The notes: generated by a model from the sequence alone, not told the origin. DNA of 64,000 nt from an uncultured Anaerolineae bacterium (GCA_905479495.1 CAJQMR010000013.1:310001-374000), one strand, 5' to 3'. Positions 1 to 9,479 are shown, counted from the stretch's first letter. A program made the numbers and translations.

Positions 1-1
1 T

Positions 2-1144
2 CTCCAGTTCATTCCGGTAACCAACCCCAATGTCCTTTATCTAGCCTTTACGAACACGCATGCACCATGGGATAATGCGGATGTTCGTCGTGCTGTGGGT
101 ATGGGCATTGATCGGGGACGCATTGTAGATAATTTCTACGCTGATGGCTCCACCGTGGCTGATTACTTCACCCCTTGCTCAATTGAAAACGGCTGCGCAG
201 GCGACCCCTGGTATGATTTCGACGTTGATGCAGCCAACACACTCCTCGACGAAGCGGGATTCCCCCGTGACGATGACGGTATTCGCTTTACAACATCCAT
301 CTACTATCGCGACGTTTTCCGTGGTTACCTACCAGAACCAAGTTTGGTTGCAGTAGAGTTCCAAACCCAATTAATGGATAATCTAGGAATCGATGCTGAA
401 GTAGTCGTCATGGAATCTGGGGCCTTCATTGAAGCTGCCTATGCCCAAGAGTTAGATGGCCCTTACTTGTTGGGTTGGGGTGCTGATTATCCCCATGTCA
501 CCAACTTCCTAGACTTCCATTTTGGTCGAGCACAAACACAGTTTGGCGAACCCTACGCCGAAATCTATGAAATTTTAGAAGAAGCAGCGCAAATTGGTGA
601 TCCAGCCCAAGCCGAACCATTGTATGCAGCAGCAAACAACGCCATTCGTGACTTGGTTCCAATGGTACCGATTGCCAATGGTGCCTCAGCCTCAGCAGCG
701 CTAGCTACTGTAGAAAACGCACACTTCCGCCCCTTTGGTGCGCCTCTCTTTGCCCACGTAAATCCGGGCAAAGACACCTTCGTCTATATGCAAAATGCCG
801 AGCCAATCAGCCTCTACTGCGCTGATGAAACAGACGGTGAATCTTTGGCACCTTGCCAACAGGTTGTAGAACCGTTGCTGGGGTATGCCATTGATTCCGG
901 TAATGTTGAACCACGTTTGGCAACATCCTGTGACGCCAATGAAGATTCGACAGTCTGGACCTGTACTCTGCGCGAAGGCGTTACGTTCCATGATGGCTCG
1001 CATTTCGATGCAAATGATGTCATTGCTTCATGGGCAGCAGGTATTGATGCCGCCAATGAATACCACACCGGTAACACGGGTGCATTCAATTACTTCGGTA
1101 GCCTATGGGGTAGCCTAATGAACGCACCTGCCACTGATGAGTAG
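2..1144 (+). CDS. Peptide-type ABC transporter substrate-binding protein, 5' truncated by window edge
   Basis: Extracellular solute-binding protein of family 5 (peptide/nickel type), which delivers a ligand to the permeases encoded just downstream. The frame is open from base 2, so the true start lies before the window; an internal ATG at 95 is not the start. Family landmarks are a VRRAV..GIDR segment at the left edge, a LLDEAGF segment near 240-265 and an acidic C-lobe. Unusually, after the expected end of the fold (about 750 onward) the chain carries a Cys-rich segment followed by VEPRLATSCD, a TCTLREGVTFHDG-like stretch and FDANDVIASW. These are hallmarks of the N-terminal lobe of the same family. 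The C-terminus therefore looks like a partial second copy. Substrate unknown; oligopeptide or similar is inferred from the permeases. Confidence 0.85.
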   Translation, partial: LQFIPVTNPNVLYLAFTNTHAPWDNADVRRAVGMGIDRGRIVDNFYADGSTVADYFTPCSIENGCAGDPWYDFDVDAANTLLDEAGFPRDDDGIRFTTSIYYRDVFRGYLPEPSLVAVEFQTQLMDNLGIDAEVVVMESGAFIEAAYAQELDGPYLLGWGADYPHVTNFLDFHFGRAQTQFGEPYAEIYEILEEAAQIGDPAQAEPLYAAANNAIRDLVPMVPIANGASASAALATVENAHFRPFGAPLFAHVNPGKDTFVYMQNAEPISLYCADETDGESLAPCQQVVEPLLGYAIDSGNVEPRLATSCDANEDSTVWTCTLREGVTFHDGSHFDANDVIASWAAGIDAANEYHTGNTGAFNYFGSLWGSLMNAPATDE

Positions 1145-1262
1145 GCACAAGTTCAGAATAGGTTGGCAATAGCCATTACCTTGTTATAAAGAATAAGAAT
1201 GCGGAATTGTTTACTTAAAAACTTTACAATTCCGCATTCTTCACATCTACAGGAATTGACTA

Positions 1263-2342
1263 ATGATCCAATATACCATTCGCCGGATACTGTTGGCCAT
1301 TCCAGTATTATTGGCCATTATTACTGTTACGTTTATTCTGGCGCGCATAATACCTGGGGATCCATGTCGAGCAATTTTAGGGGAAAAAGCTACAGAGGAA
1401 GTCTGCGATCAGTTTGCCCGTGATTTCGGTCTGGATCAACCGATACACGTTCAGTTTGGCATTTACTTGCAGAACTTACTTAAAGGCGATTTAGGCAATT
1501 CAATTCGCTATGGGCGACCTGTTTCAATTATTTTGATTGAACGCTTGCCTATAACTATCGAATTGGGATTATCAGCCATGCTAATTGCTGTTCTTATAGG
1601 CATTCCAGCTGGTATTATTTCGGCCGTTAAACGCAATTCTATCATTGACGTTGTGACAATGGTTGGCGCGAATATTGGCGTATCAGTTCCTGTCTTTTTT
1701 TTGGGGCTTATGCTGATTTACATTTTCGCTGTATTTTTGAAAGATACACCATTCCAACTCCCCCCTTCCGGTCGAATTTCTGCGGGTTTATCAGCCACGC
1801 CATTTTATGAGTTTTTTGATATGCAAGTAGAAAGTGGAAGTCCCCGGTTTCTCGTTTATGAATTTCTGGCAAATCTTTATATTTTTAATTCAATCATTAC
1901 CCGCAATTGGGTCATTCTTGGTGATGCCCTGAAGCATCTGATTTTGCCAGCTGTTGCACTTAGTACGATTCCTATGTCAATCATTGCCCGAATAACACGA
2001 TCGAGCATGCTAGAAGTATTGGGCTTAGATTATGTGCGTACGGCCAGGGCAAAAGGGCTTACACGTTATCAAATCGTTTTTAAACATGCATTTCGCAATG
2101 CACTAATACCTGTAGTAACAATTGTCGGGCTTCAATTGGGTGGAATCTTAGGCGGAGCTGTACTTACAGAAACCATTTTTGGGCTGGCTGGTGTTGGTCT
2201 GAGCATGTTTCAGGCAATTACAGCCCGTGATTTTCCAATTGTTCAAGGTCTGGTCGTTGTGATTGCTTTTGTCTACGTGCTTTTCAACCTGCTTGTCGAT
2301 CTATCATATGCTTTCCTCGATCCAAGAATCAGGCTAAACTGA
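1263..2342 (+). CDS. ABC transporter permease, DppB/OppB family
   Basis: Inner-membrane permease (359 residues) of a peptide/nickel-type importer. The sequence starts with the typical RRIL..IPVLL first membrane helix, followed by a RIIPGDPC segment, a large extracytoplasmic loop, and several hydrophobic helices. The cytoplasmic EAA loop is visible as YVRTARAKGL near two thirds of the length, followed by the conserved HAFRNALIP. The DYVRTARAKG loop contacts the ATPase subunits in this family. AGGA lies 8 bases before the ATG. It lies 118 bases after the binding-protein gene and 47 before the second permease, so the three read as one operon; no ATPase gene is in the window. The gene is visibly richer in A+T than most of the window and contains no ACGGCCGT. 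Confidence 0.93.
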   Translation: MIQYTIRRILLAIPVLLAIITVTFILARIIPGDPCRAILGEKATEEVCDQFARDFGLDQPIHVQFGIYLQNLLKGDLGNSIRYGRPVSIILIERLPITIELGLSAMLIAVLIGIPAGIISAVKRNSIIDVVTMVGANIGVSVPVFFLGLMLIYIFAVFLKDTPFQLPPSGRISAGLSATPFYEFFDMQVESGSPRFLVYEFLANLYIFNSIITRNWVILGDALKHLILPAVALSTIPMSIIARITRSSMLEVLGLDYVRTARAKGLTRYQIVFKHAFRNALIPVVTIVGLQLGGILGGAVLTETIFGLAGVGLSMFQAITARDFPIVQGLVVVIAFVYVLFNLLVDLSYAFLDPRIRLN

Positions 2343-2389
2343 AATATATAATTTGGGGTTTTTCCCGCTATCTTTAAGAAAAATCAATC

Positions 2390-3361
2390 ATGAATACAAC
2401 CAACACAGTAGCTGAGATATTTGATGACAACATCGCTGACATTGGCGATTATAAGGCAAACAGTCTTTGGCGTTTAACACTTAGACGACTTTTTCGCCAG
2501 CGTTCTGCAATCGTTGGACTAAGCATTCTATGCTTACTGTTTTTATTAGCACTTTTTGCACCTTATATTGCGCCTTATGAACCAAATCAGGTGCTTATTG
2601 GTGTAGAAGATGTGCGTAAACGAGACGCACCTTGTATTCATCTTTTTGGCTGTCCTAACGATCAGCCGCAACACATTATGGGCCTAGATGGCAATGTACG
2701 TGATGTCTTTAGTCGTATGCTATTTGGCACCCGTATCTCACTGCGAATCGGTTTTACGGTTGTAACTGTCGCCGTGATCATTGGGGTAACACTTGGTTCT
2801 ATTGCTGGTTATGCCGGTGGATGGGTTGATAATGTCATTATGCGTCTTATGGACGTTATTCTAGCCTTTCCTTTTTTCTTATTGGCTATTGCTTTAGTGT
2901 TTGTTTTAGGGCCTAGTTTAACAAATGCTATGTTAGCTATTGCCGTTGTTAGTACTCCGGGCTATGCACGTGTAGTTAGAGCCACTGTATTAAGCGTGCG
3001 GGAAGCAGAGTATGTTGAAGCCTCCCGTGCTTTAGGCGCCAGCCATGCTCAAATATTATTTGGTCGTATTCTGCCCAATGCGATTCCGCCTCTTATTGTA
3101 TTGGTGACGTTGGGCATTGGCACAGCTATTTTGGATACGGCCGCTTTGTCTTTCCTCGGTTTAGGTGCCCAACCACCAACGCCGGAATGGGGTACCATGC
3201 TTGGTTCTGAGCGCAACCAGCTTTTCAGTGCACCCCACCTGGTTTTTGTACCTGGTGTCGCCATTTCTCTTACAGTTTTGGCGTTTAATTTATTGGGCGA
3301 TGGCCTACGGGATGCCTTGGACCCACGCTTAGTCAATGCTGGAGCTGGCGCCAAATCGTAA
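2390..3361 (+). CDS. ABC transporter permease, DppC/OppC family
   Basis: Second inner-membrane permease (323 residues) and partner of the DppB-like protein. It shows the OppC N-terminal region with a first helix near residues 42-60 and the APYEPN segment after it. The transmembrane core follows, with VEASRALGAS as the EAA loop and GRILPNAIPPLIV after it, and ends with LNLLGDGLRDALDPR, which is characteristic of the family. An insertion near residues 75-100 with two Cys residues (CIHLFGCPND) may form a disulfide in the periplasmic or outer loop. The ATPase subunits may be encoded elsewhere. Like the first permease it is AT-rich and free of the ACGGCCGT word. Confidence 0.93.
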   Translation: MNTTNTVAEIFDDNIADIGDYKANSLWRLTLRRLFRQRSAIVGLSILCLLFLLALFAPYIAPYEPNQVLIGVEDVRKRDAPCIHLFGCPNDQPQHIMGLDGNVRDVFSRMLFGTRISLRIGFTVVTVAVIIGVTLGSIAGYAGGWVDNVIMRLMDVILAFPFFLLAIALVFVLGPSLTNAMLAIAVVSTPGYARVVRATVLSVREAEYVEASRALGASHAQILFGRILPNAIPPLIVLVTLGIGTAILDTAALSFLGLGAQPPTPEWGTMLGSERNQLFSAPHLVFVPGVAISLTVLAFNLLGDGLRDALDPRLVNAGAGAKS

Positions 3362-3373
3362 ATTTTGAGGGAG

Positions 3374-3410
3374 GGAAACGGGTCACGCTTGGCTGAAAAC
3401 GGCCGTTTCC
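3374..3410 (+). terminator. Weak hairpin after the ABC transporter operon
   Basis: GGAAACGG at 3374-3381 can pair with CCGTTTCC at 3403-3410, 13 bases after the permease stop codon. There is no clear T-run after it, so rho-independent termination is uncertain. The right arm includes a copy of ACGGCCGT, so part of the symmetry may come from that word. Confidence 0.35.
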
Positions 3411-3505
3411 TCTCTCATTTCAGCTCCCCCGCCACATCTCTACATAAGTAGTACCAATTTCTGACACTTGCTGTACAAACATATCCCAACATGACATAAA
3501 TTTTG

Positions 3506-3533
3506 TTGACTTTACTTAATGTGAAGCTATAAT
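3506..3533 (+). promoter_or_regulatory. Sigma-70-type promoter, likely leaderless transcript
   Basis: TTGACT at 3506-3511 and TATAAT at 3528-3533 are separated by 16 bases. A start site 7-10 bases after the -10 box falls at about 3540-3543, and the next gene's ATG is at 3543. The transcript would have almost no leader, and no ribosome binding site is visible. Confidence 0.7.
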
Positions 3534-3542
3534 GTTATTATT

Positions 3543-4826
3543 ATGTCTCCTTACCTCAGGATGGTGCAATGGTTGCCAGACTGGTTTCGCATCTGGATAC
3601 AAAATCAGGTAATACCAGCTTTAGGCTTGCAACCAAAATTAATCGCCATCAGTATGCTGAGAGGCATATTTGATTCACTTCTGTTTGTCATGCTGGCAAC
3701 AGGGCTGTTAGCTGGTGGTCGCTACTACTTAGAAGGCCAATACGCCCTACCCAGCCAGATTCAAGAAGCAGTCATCAAATGGGCACCGATCGCTGATCAC
3801 ATTGCCCGTGAAGCTGATATCCCGCGTGAGGTGCCTCTTGTGCTGTGGTACAAAGAAAACAGCATGAAGGCAAGCAATCCTGAAAACTGTACTGGCATTA
3901 TTGGGGCTTATGATTTGGTACGTTCTGGTGAGCACCCTTGCTTTACACCGGGACCCATTTCTAACCTAGAAGTAAGCGAACAATTGGCAATTGCTGCGGT
4001 AGAGTTCAAAGAGCGCTGCCCAGAAGTTACCTATCTGACCCACGATCCGGCAATGATCAAACGGTGTTATTTTGCCTACAATGCCGGCAAGGGGGCCGCA
4101 GCCCGCTTAGACGCCAATGAGTCTGCTTACGTGATGAATAATTATGATGAGAATTACGCCAACATGATTTATTCAGATGTAGAGTTAGGCACCGTTGCCG
4201 TAACATCTTTGGGCGCCTGGCCTACTCACTTGGCTTTTCAAAGCCTGATTGTGACGCAGATGGATATGGCGGAACGGCCGTTATCCCTATCCGTCCTAAA
4301 CATCAGCACCCAAATCTACGATCTGGGTACTCAGGCATGGTATGAGTTTGCTGGAATTTCTACAGGGAACAGCGAGATGATGGCGCTGCCAAACGGCCGT
4401 TTTATAAACAATGCCACATGTCTCAGTGAGCCACACAAACTGGGCCGGTATAGTCTCAAACCCCGGCTAAATCCCGTCTCAGAATCACCGATCCTGACCC
4501 AGGATGTTCATGGCTGCGACTACAGCTTGCCCGGTTTAGACATCTCCAGCAGCAACCGTTCAGCTATCTTGCAGGCCCCCATGCCGGGGAATGTCACAAC
4601 GTACACAGACCAATGGTACAACAGCACCATTCGCATTGAAAATGATGAATGGATAATCTGGCTACTGCATCCGCGTTCGTACTTCATAGAAGAAGGCAGT
4701 GTAACGCGCGGCCAGGCTGTGGGAGTTATGGGGGCCGTCGGTTACGCAACTGGCCCTCATGTCCATTACACCATTTACGATAAGGTAAACGAAACTTTTG
4801 TTGATCCTGCCGGGTTTTTACCTTAA
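3543..4826 (+). CDS. Membrane-anchored lytic transglycosylase-like protein with C-terminal M23-like domain
   Basis: A 427-residue cell-envelope protein. A hydrophobic segment near residues 42-60 should anchor it. Residues about 80-220 resemble the SLT/lysozyme-like fold: a candidate catalytic Glu105 in LWYKENS, and the family signature FAYNAGKGAA near residue 180. Residues about 340-427 resemble the LytM/M23 metallopeptidase fold, ending in GPHVHYTIYD (the HxH zinc motif) and VDPAGFLP. The first M23 zinc ligand, normally in a GxxxxHxxG/HxxxD context, is not seen; the equivalent stretch reads YNSTIRIEND, so this domain is probably non-catalytic and may bind or regulate. Role inferred: peptidoglycan remodelling. 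The ATG at 3543 fits the promoter just upstream. It forms an operon with the LysM gene. Confidence 0.72.
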   Translation: MSPYLRMVQWLPDWFRIWIQNQVIPALGLQPKLIAISMLRGIFDSLLFVMLATGLLAGGRYYLEGQYALPSQIQEAVIKWAPIADHIAREADIPREVPLVLWYKENSMKASNPENCTGIIGAYDLVRSGEHPCFTPGPISNLEVSEQLAIAAVEFKERCPEVTYLTHDPAMIKRCYFAYNAGKGAAARLDANESAYVMNNYDENYANMIYSDVELGTVAVTSLGAWPTHLAFQSLIVTQMDMAERPLSLSVLNISTQIYDLGTQAWYEFAGISTGNSEMMALPNGRFINNATCLSEPHKLGRYSLKPRLNPVSESPILTQDVHGCDYSLPGLDISSSNRSAILQAPMPGNVTTYTDQWYNSTIRIENDEWIIWLLHPRSYFIEEGSVTRGQAVGVMGAVGYATGPHVHYTIYDKVNETFVDPAGFLP

Positions 4827-4895
4827 TCACAGAACTGCAGAGCAACAAGAAAACACGCAATCATTCTAGCTATGCATAACAGAAAGGAGTAGACG

Positions 4896-5441
4896 ATGGA
4901 TTTTCTGGAGCTTTTAAAATTTGCCCCTCTGATTTTAGGGTTTGCTTTTATAGCCTTTTTGCTATTTCGCAAAGACCCTTTTAGCTCATTCAATCTTGGC
5001 AAGCTGATCACTTACTTTATTGGGGTGTTAATTACCTTCTTTGTCGTCGGTTGGCTTGTCGATTCATTTGTTTTTGCCTGGGCAAACGATCGGTTGGAAA
5101 ACGCAGATACCTCTGTTGAGTTTCAAGAGTTTAAAAACCGCAGTGAACAAATTCTTGATAACTCGTTTAATGATGAAACCAACACAACGGCCGTGCAGGC
5201 ACAGCCAACCGTCATAACAGTCCAAACTGTTGTCACGGCGACGCCATCACCGGGGTCAACAGATCCGTCGGCACGTCCAGATACAGGGCCAACCCAATAT
5301 ACGGTTGTCTCTGGGGATACCTTATTTGGCATCGCCCAACGGTATCACACGACCGTCAACGATATTATGGTTGTGAACGGACTTACCTCACACACCATAA
5401 TGCCTGGACAAGTACTGAATATTCCAGCACCTGCAAATTAG
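4896..5441 (+). CDS. Membrane protein with C-terminal LysM domain
   Basis: A 181-residue protein. Two hydrophobic segments near residues 8-24 and 36-58 span the membrane; a short charged helix follows (about 62-90), then a Thr/Pro/Val-rich linker (about 95-130). Residues about 134-179 form one LysM module (YTVVSGDTLFGIAQRY, then VNGL and MPGQVLNIP), which in this family binds N-acetylglucosamine-containing peptidoglycan. A strong ribosome site (AAAGGAG) precedes the ATG. It is 69 bases after the transglycosylase-like gene and 20 before the next, so it is probably co-transcribed and anchors something to the wall. Confidence 0.8.
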   Translation: MDFLELLKFAPLILGFAFIAFLLFRKDPFSSFNLGKLITYFIGVLITFFVVGWLVDSFVFAWANDRLENADTSVEFQEFKNRSEQILDNSFNDETNTTAVQAQPTVITVQTVVTATPSPGSTDPSARPDTGPTQYTVVSGDTLFGIAQRYHTTVNDIMVVNGLTSHTIMPGQVLNIPAPAN

Positions 5442-5461
5442 CCAAACATCTTCAGCTATTT

Positions 5462-6238
5462 ATGAGTAAGCGAAGGCGCACAGAAGCGGGAACGGGCTTT
5501 ACCGGGCTGCTTGGCAGCTATTGGCACCGGCTGCCTCAAAATTTTCGCTGGAACATTGAAGATACTTTTCAACCGGAAGACCTTGAAGCACGGCTGCTGC
5601 CAAATGAAGAACCCCAGCTAGAAATCCGTATGGCGTGGTATCGTGATATTGTTGGCGGAATTGTTTTCCACTATTTCAACTATGTTTTAGGTATTACGCT
5701 TCTGCTTGCCTCTGGGATACTACTCTACTCCTTGTTTAACCCCCTTGTTTCGCCTTATTTAGCTTTCGTCCCTTTTGGGCTGCTGCTGGTTCTAATTATT
5801 TATGCCGTGATGGAACGCATCGAATATCGGCAATGGCGCTTACTAAAAACCAATGCCCGGCTTATTATTTCTATTCCACAGCCAGGCTCACTATTCTTGG
5901 TGGATAACATAGAATTAAAGGGGCTGCCACAGGTTGTCGATACAAACTGGTCGCGTAACCCCGTCTGGCGGGTCTTTCAGTTTATCACCGGGGCCAGAGA
6001 TTTGTATCTAAGCCTAGCAGCTTACCGCTTTGTAGAAGGCACAGCGCGCGTGGGGGATGCCTTGATCATTCCAGACGTGATGCCTGATGCAGTATTCGCC
6101 CTAAAACGGCTCATCTTTACCGTTCCCGGCGGAGGACCACAAAAGGTTGTCTTCCCTGGACCGCAAGAAGTGGTTTTCCCTTCACCGCAAAAGGTGATCC
6201 CAACCGATGAGTTGGATGAAGAAGAAGAGGATGAATAG
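5462..6238 (+). CDS. Two-helix membrane protein of unknown function with acidic repeat tail
   Basis: A 258-residue protein not recognised as a named family. Two adjacent hydrophobic segments (about residues 68-88 and 95-117) are flanked by soluble regions. The part after them (LKTNARLIISIP, then VDNIELKGLPQVVDTNW) looks like the beta-rich PH-like segment of small bacterial membrane proteins, but this is inference. The C-terminus contains three imperfect copies of GPQKVVFP and an acidic end (LDEEEEDE). It is the last gene of the envelope operon and stops just before a strong terminator. Confidence 0.6.
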   Translation: MSKRRRTEAGTGFTGLLGSYWHRLPQNFRWNIEDTFQPEDLEARLLPNEEPQLEIRMAWYRDIVGGIVFHYFNYVLGITLLLASGILLYSLFNPLVSPYLAFVPFGLLLVLIIYAVMERIEYRQWRLLKTNARLIISIPQPGSLFLVDNIELKGLPQVVDTNWSRNPVWRVFQFITGARDLYLSLAAYRFVEGTARVGDALIIPDVMPDAVFALKRLIFTVPGGGPQKVVFPGPQEVVFPSPQKVIPTDELDEEEEDE

Positions 6239-6264
6239 CCTAATTACCCCATTAATGTGAAAAC

Positions 6265-6302
6265 AAAAAGAGACCTGGCAATTACTTACCAGGTCTCTTT
6301 TT
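6265..6302. terminator. Bidirectional rho-independent terminator
   Basis: A perfect 14-base stem (6265-6278 with 6289-6302), core GAGACCTGG/CCAGGTCTC, closes a 10-base loop. It is flanked by an A-run on one side and a T-run on the other, so it works on both strands. It lies between the convergent envelope operon and the cold-shock-domain gene. Confidence 0.92.
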
Positions 6303-6327
6303 TATCGAGTTGTTCAATATTAAATCA

Positions 6328-6807
6328 TCAGGCCAACAACGAGGTATCGCCAGCGTAAGGTTCCACATCTGTTGCTTCTGGCCCTTTACGAGTCTCCTCG
6401 ACATCATACAAAATCCATTGACCCTCTTGAATCTGGTTTGGATCATGGGTTGTATTGGATTTATGGAAGAAGATCTCTTCACCACCGCCACGCATGATAA
6501 AACCATATCCTTTTTGGCTGTTGTACCATTTCATACGGCCGATATACTTCCCCGTCTGCGGATCGATTTGAATCGTATCAGGCATCTCAATATCATCAGC
6601 CTCTTCTTGAGCTGCACTAGATGATCCAGAGTCGGATTCATTCGTTGCTGCCTTCAGGGGAGGCAGCGAGGGTGTTGCAATATCCAGGTCTGCCAGGGAA
6701 GCTGGCTCTATGGGCAGGCCTGCCTGCTCCAACTGTCGCTGCATTTCAACTGTAAAAACAAATTGATTTCCGTCCTCGTCTGTCGCCCATTGATCCTTGT
6801 AATTCAT
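6328..6807 (-). CDS. Cold-shock-domain protein with long N-terminal extension
   Basis: About 159 residues. The C-terminal half holds a cold-shock (OB-fold) domain: GRMKWYNSQKGYGFI supplies the RNP-1 nucleic-acid motif and EEIFFHKS the RNP-2 motif. The N-terminal half is an acidic, Ser-rich, probably disordered extension not found in ordinary 70-residue Csp proteins. Role: single-stranded RNA/DNA binding. I chose the ATG at 6807 because GGAG sits 9 bases before it; an upstream ATG at 6837 (10 more residues) has no ribosome site. A TATAAT on the minus strand at 6858-6863, just outside the gyrase gene end, may be its -10 box. Confidence 0.82.
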   Translation of the reverse strand: MNYKDQWATDEDGNQFVFTVEMQRQLEQAGLPIEPASLADLDIATPSLPPLKAATNESDSGSSSAAQEEADDIEMPDTIQIDPQTGKYIGRMKWYNSQKGYGFIMRGGGEEIFFHKSNTTHDPNQIQEGQWILYDVEETRKGPEATDVEPYAGDTSLLA

Positions 6808-6872
6808 GCTGAAAATCTCCGTTGGCCATTCATGCAATTTATCATGCTTTGTGCTTCATTATAGTACAAATT

Positions 6873-9398
6873 TTACTTTTTTTTCCTATTTCCGCCATTC
6901 GGGGAATCAATAAGTGACAGCTGCTGAGGCACAACGGCCGTTTCCTCTTCTTCATCCACAGCATCTGGGCGGCTCACCATACGCAACGCGCCGGTAATAC
7001 GATTACGCTGCCCAATGGTCATGACAGCCCGTGGCTTTACGGCGCGGCTGCCCATGTAGGTCTCTTTCAATTTCAGTTTTTTGGTGGAGCCAATCCCTGT
7101 GGTAATCAAAATCTGCGTATCTTCGGCCCCAATGACGGCAGCCACAACTTCAGCCGCCTCTTTGGGAAGATTCATGTTGCGCACACCCTGACCATGCCGT
7201 CCCTGGGTAGGATATTCGCTCATGGGGGTTGCTTTAGCAAAACCATTGTCCGTAATGCTCCACAAATAACCATCTGCTTCCACCACAGACATGGCTACCA
7301 CACCATCGGCTTCGTTGGCCAGTTTGATACCGTACACTCCGCCAGCAGGCAAGCCAGACGGCCGTACATCATCTTCACTAAAACGAATCGCCTGACCAGC
7401 AGCTGTCGCCAGCATCACCTCTTGCGCCCCGTTGGTCAACTCTGCCCAACCCAGGGCATCATCATCCGGCACATTCATCACCACAAATGGCTGGGAGGTA
7501 ATGCCCGGCAAATCTTCCACGCGAATACGCTTAACCACCCCAGCCAGGGTGGTCAAGAAGACGTAGCCAGAAGCGTTCACCGGCAGCACCTGAGCCGCCG
7601 CCAGATGGTCACGGCGGCTAAAACCTGTCAGGTCGGCCCAATGGGTCCCCTTGCCGAGTTCAACCGCCTGGGGCAATTGATAAACAGGTAGGCTCACGGA
7701 ACGGCCGTCTGCGGCAAACAAATACAAAATATCCTGCGTGTTTGCTTCCAACAGGGCAAAAGGCTGCTCAGTCGGTTTCAGCGGAATGCGCACCATCTCC
7801 GGCGATGTCGTCCGCGCCAGCGTCCCCTTCTCGCCAAGTAGCACCCACACCTGCTCATCCGGCAACAAATCAGATGCGGACAAGACCGTCTTCACATCCC
7901 CGCTATCAATAATCTGGGTGCGACGCACATCCTGATATTTCTCTTTTACCGCCAACAGCTCTTCCTTGATGAGTTCACGCATCATTGCCGGTTTAGATAA
8001 GAGCTTCTCCAAATATTTAATCTGATTCATCAGCTCTTTGTGCTCATCCTGAATTTTACGCCGCTCCAGCGCGGCCAAACGCCGCAGCTGCATATCCAAA
8101 ATCGCCTGAGCTTGCATCTCCGTCAGCTTAAATTGCTTGATGAGATTATTCTTGGCCGTCTCCACCGTGCGCGAACGGCGAATCAACGCAATCACTTCAT
8201 CCAAATTGTCCAGGGCAATCAACAGCCCTTCCAAAATGTGGGCCCGATTACGCGCCTTCTCTAAATCGTGTTCAGAACGCCGCCGCACAATTTCCTGGCG
8301 ATGGTCCAGATAAACACGCAGCGCCTGCTTGAGCGTCAACACACGCGGCTCACCGTTTACCAGCGCCAACAGCGAAATGCTAAACGTACTCTGCATCGGC
8401 GTCAGGCGGAACAGGTCGGCGAGCACATCCTCCGGTTCCACGTTACGCGTCGTTTCCAGAATAATGCGCATGCCGTTGCGATCCGACTCGTCCCGCAAAT
8501 CAGTCAGCCCTTCAATCTTGCCGTCCCGGTGCAAATCAGCAATACGGCCTAGCAAGTTGGTTTTGTTGGCCTGGTACGGCAGTTCCGTAATGACAATGCG
8601 CGATTTGTTACGACTCATTTCTTCTACGTGCGCTTTGGCTCGCACCGTAACCCGGCCGCGCCCCGTCGCGTAAGCGCTGAAAATGGCGTCTGTCTCCACG
8701 CCCTTCTTTTCACGGTAGCGGAAAACCAGACCACCTGTGGGGAAATCTGGCCCTTTGATAAAATGCAGCAGATCCGGCAAAGAAATATCATCCAGCTGAT
8801 CCCACTTTTCCAACATAAAGGTAAGGGCGTCAATGACCTCGCCAAGGTTGTGTGGGGGAATGCTGGTGGCCATGCCCACAGCAATACCAGAGGAGCCGTT
8901 GACCAGCAAGTTGGGAATGGTAGCGGGCAGCACGGAGGGTTCGCTCAAGGAATCGTCAAAATTGGTGGTGAAATCAACCGTATCCTTGCCGATATCTTCC
9001 AACAAATCAAAGCCCATGTTAGAGAGGCGGGCTTCGGTGTAGCGCATGGCCGCGGCGGCGTCTCCGTCAATCGAGCCGAAGTTGCCTTGCCCATCAACCA
9101 GGGTGTAGCGCATGGAGAAATCCTGAGCTAAACGAACCATGGCATCGTAAACGGCCTGATCGCTGTGAGGATGGTATTTACCCAATACTTCACCCACCAC
9201 ACGGGCCGACTTTTTGTAGGAGGTATTCGGCCGTAAGCCCATATCGTACATGGCGTACAAAATGCGCCGCTGCACCGGCTTCAGGCCATCCCGCGCATCC
9301 GGCAGCGCCCGCGATACAATCACGCTCATCGCATAGCTCAGATACGACTCACGCACCTCGGAATCAATGTTTACTTGTTTTACCAGACCAATTTCCAT
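6873..9398 (-). CDS. gyrA: DNA gyrase subunit A (topoisomerase IV subunit A less likely)
   Basis: A type IIA topoisomerase breakage-reunion subunit of 841 residues, the usual GyrA length. The N-terminal domain has [33 protein letters not shown] and catalytic Tyr120 in [11 protein letters not shown] coiled-coil and tower region follows, then six-bladed C-terminal propeller repeats. The GyrA box is degenerate (TQGRHGQGV instead of QRRGGRG), so a ParC role cannot be excluded. The quinolone region reads [10 protein letters not shown]: Ser79 and Gln81 replace the usual Gly81 and Ser83 of E. coli numbering, while Asp85 (Asp87) is kept. No strong ribosome site is seen before ATG 9398, and an inverted repeat lies 22-81 bases upstream in the leader. 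No gyrB is nearby. Confidence 0.93.
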   Translation of the reverse strand: MEIGLVKQVNIDSEVRESYLSYAMSVIVSRALPDARDGLKPVQRRILYAMYDMGLRPNTSYKKSARVVGEVLGKYHPHSDQAVYDAMVRLAQDFSMRYTLVDGQGNFGSIDGDAAAAMRYTEARLSNMGFDLLEDIGKDTVDFTTNFDDSLSEPSVLPATIPNLLVNGSSGIAVGMATSIPPHNLGEVIDALTFMLEKWDQLDDISLPDLLHFIKGPDFPTGGLVFRYREKKGVETDAIFSAYATGRGRVTVRAKAHVEEMSRNKSRIVITELPYQANKTNLLGRIADLHRDGKIEGLTDLRDESDRNGMRIILETTRNVEPEDVLADLFRLTPMQSTFSISLLALVNGEPRVLTLKQALRVYLDHRQEIVRRRSEHDLEKARNRAHILEGLLIALDNLDEVIALIRRSRTVETAKNNLIKQFKLTEMQAQAILDMQLRRLAALERRKIQDEHKELMNQIKYLEKLLSKPAMMRELIKEELLAVKEKYQDVRRTQIIDSGDVKTVLSASDLLPDEQVWVLLGEKGTLARTTSPEMVRIPLKPTEQPFALLEANTQDILYLFAADGRSVSLPVYQLPQAVELGKGTHWADLTGFSRRDHLAAAQVLPVNASGYVFLTTLAGVVKRIRVEDLPGITSQPFVVMNVPDDDALGWAELTNGAQEVMLATAAGQAIRFSEDDVRPSGLPAGGVYGIKLANEADGVVAMSVVEADGYLWSITDNGFAKATPMSEYPTQGRHGQGVRNMNLPKEAAEVVAAVIGAEDTQILITTGIGSTKKLKLKETYMGSRAVKPRAVMTIGQRNRITGALRMVSRPDAVDEEEETAVVPQQLSLIDSPNGGNRKKK

Positions 9399-9419
9399 AT
9401 CGTTTTTACTTTCTTGAAG

Positions 9420-9479
9420 AGACCTGTCAGGTTTCTTTACCAGCGTTCATCAATCTCTTTTAGCAAACCTGACAGGTCT
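9420..9479. repeat. 15-30-15 inverted repeat with nested palindromes, upstream of gyrA
   Basis: Perfect 15-base arms (9420-9434 and 9465-9479) flank a 30-base spacer. Each arm also contains an 11-base dyad, ACCTG-N-CAGGT. The element lies in the likely gyrA leader. The geometry is identical to the element at 18007-18066 although the arm sequence differs, which suggests a mobile REP/MITE-like family, or less likely a regulator site. Confidence 0.85.
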
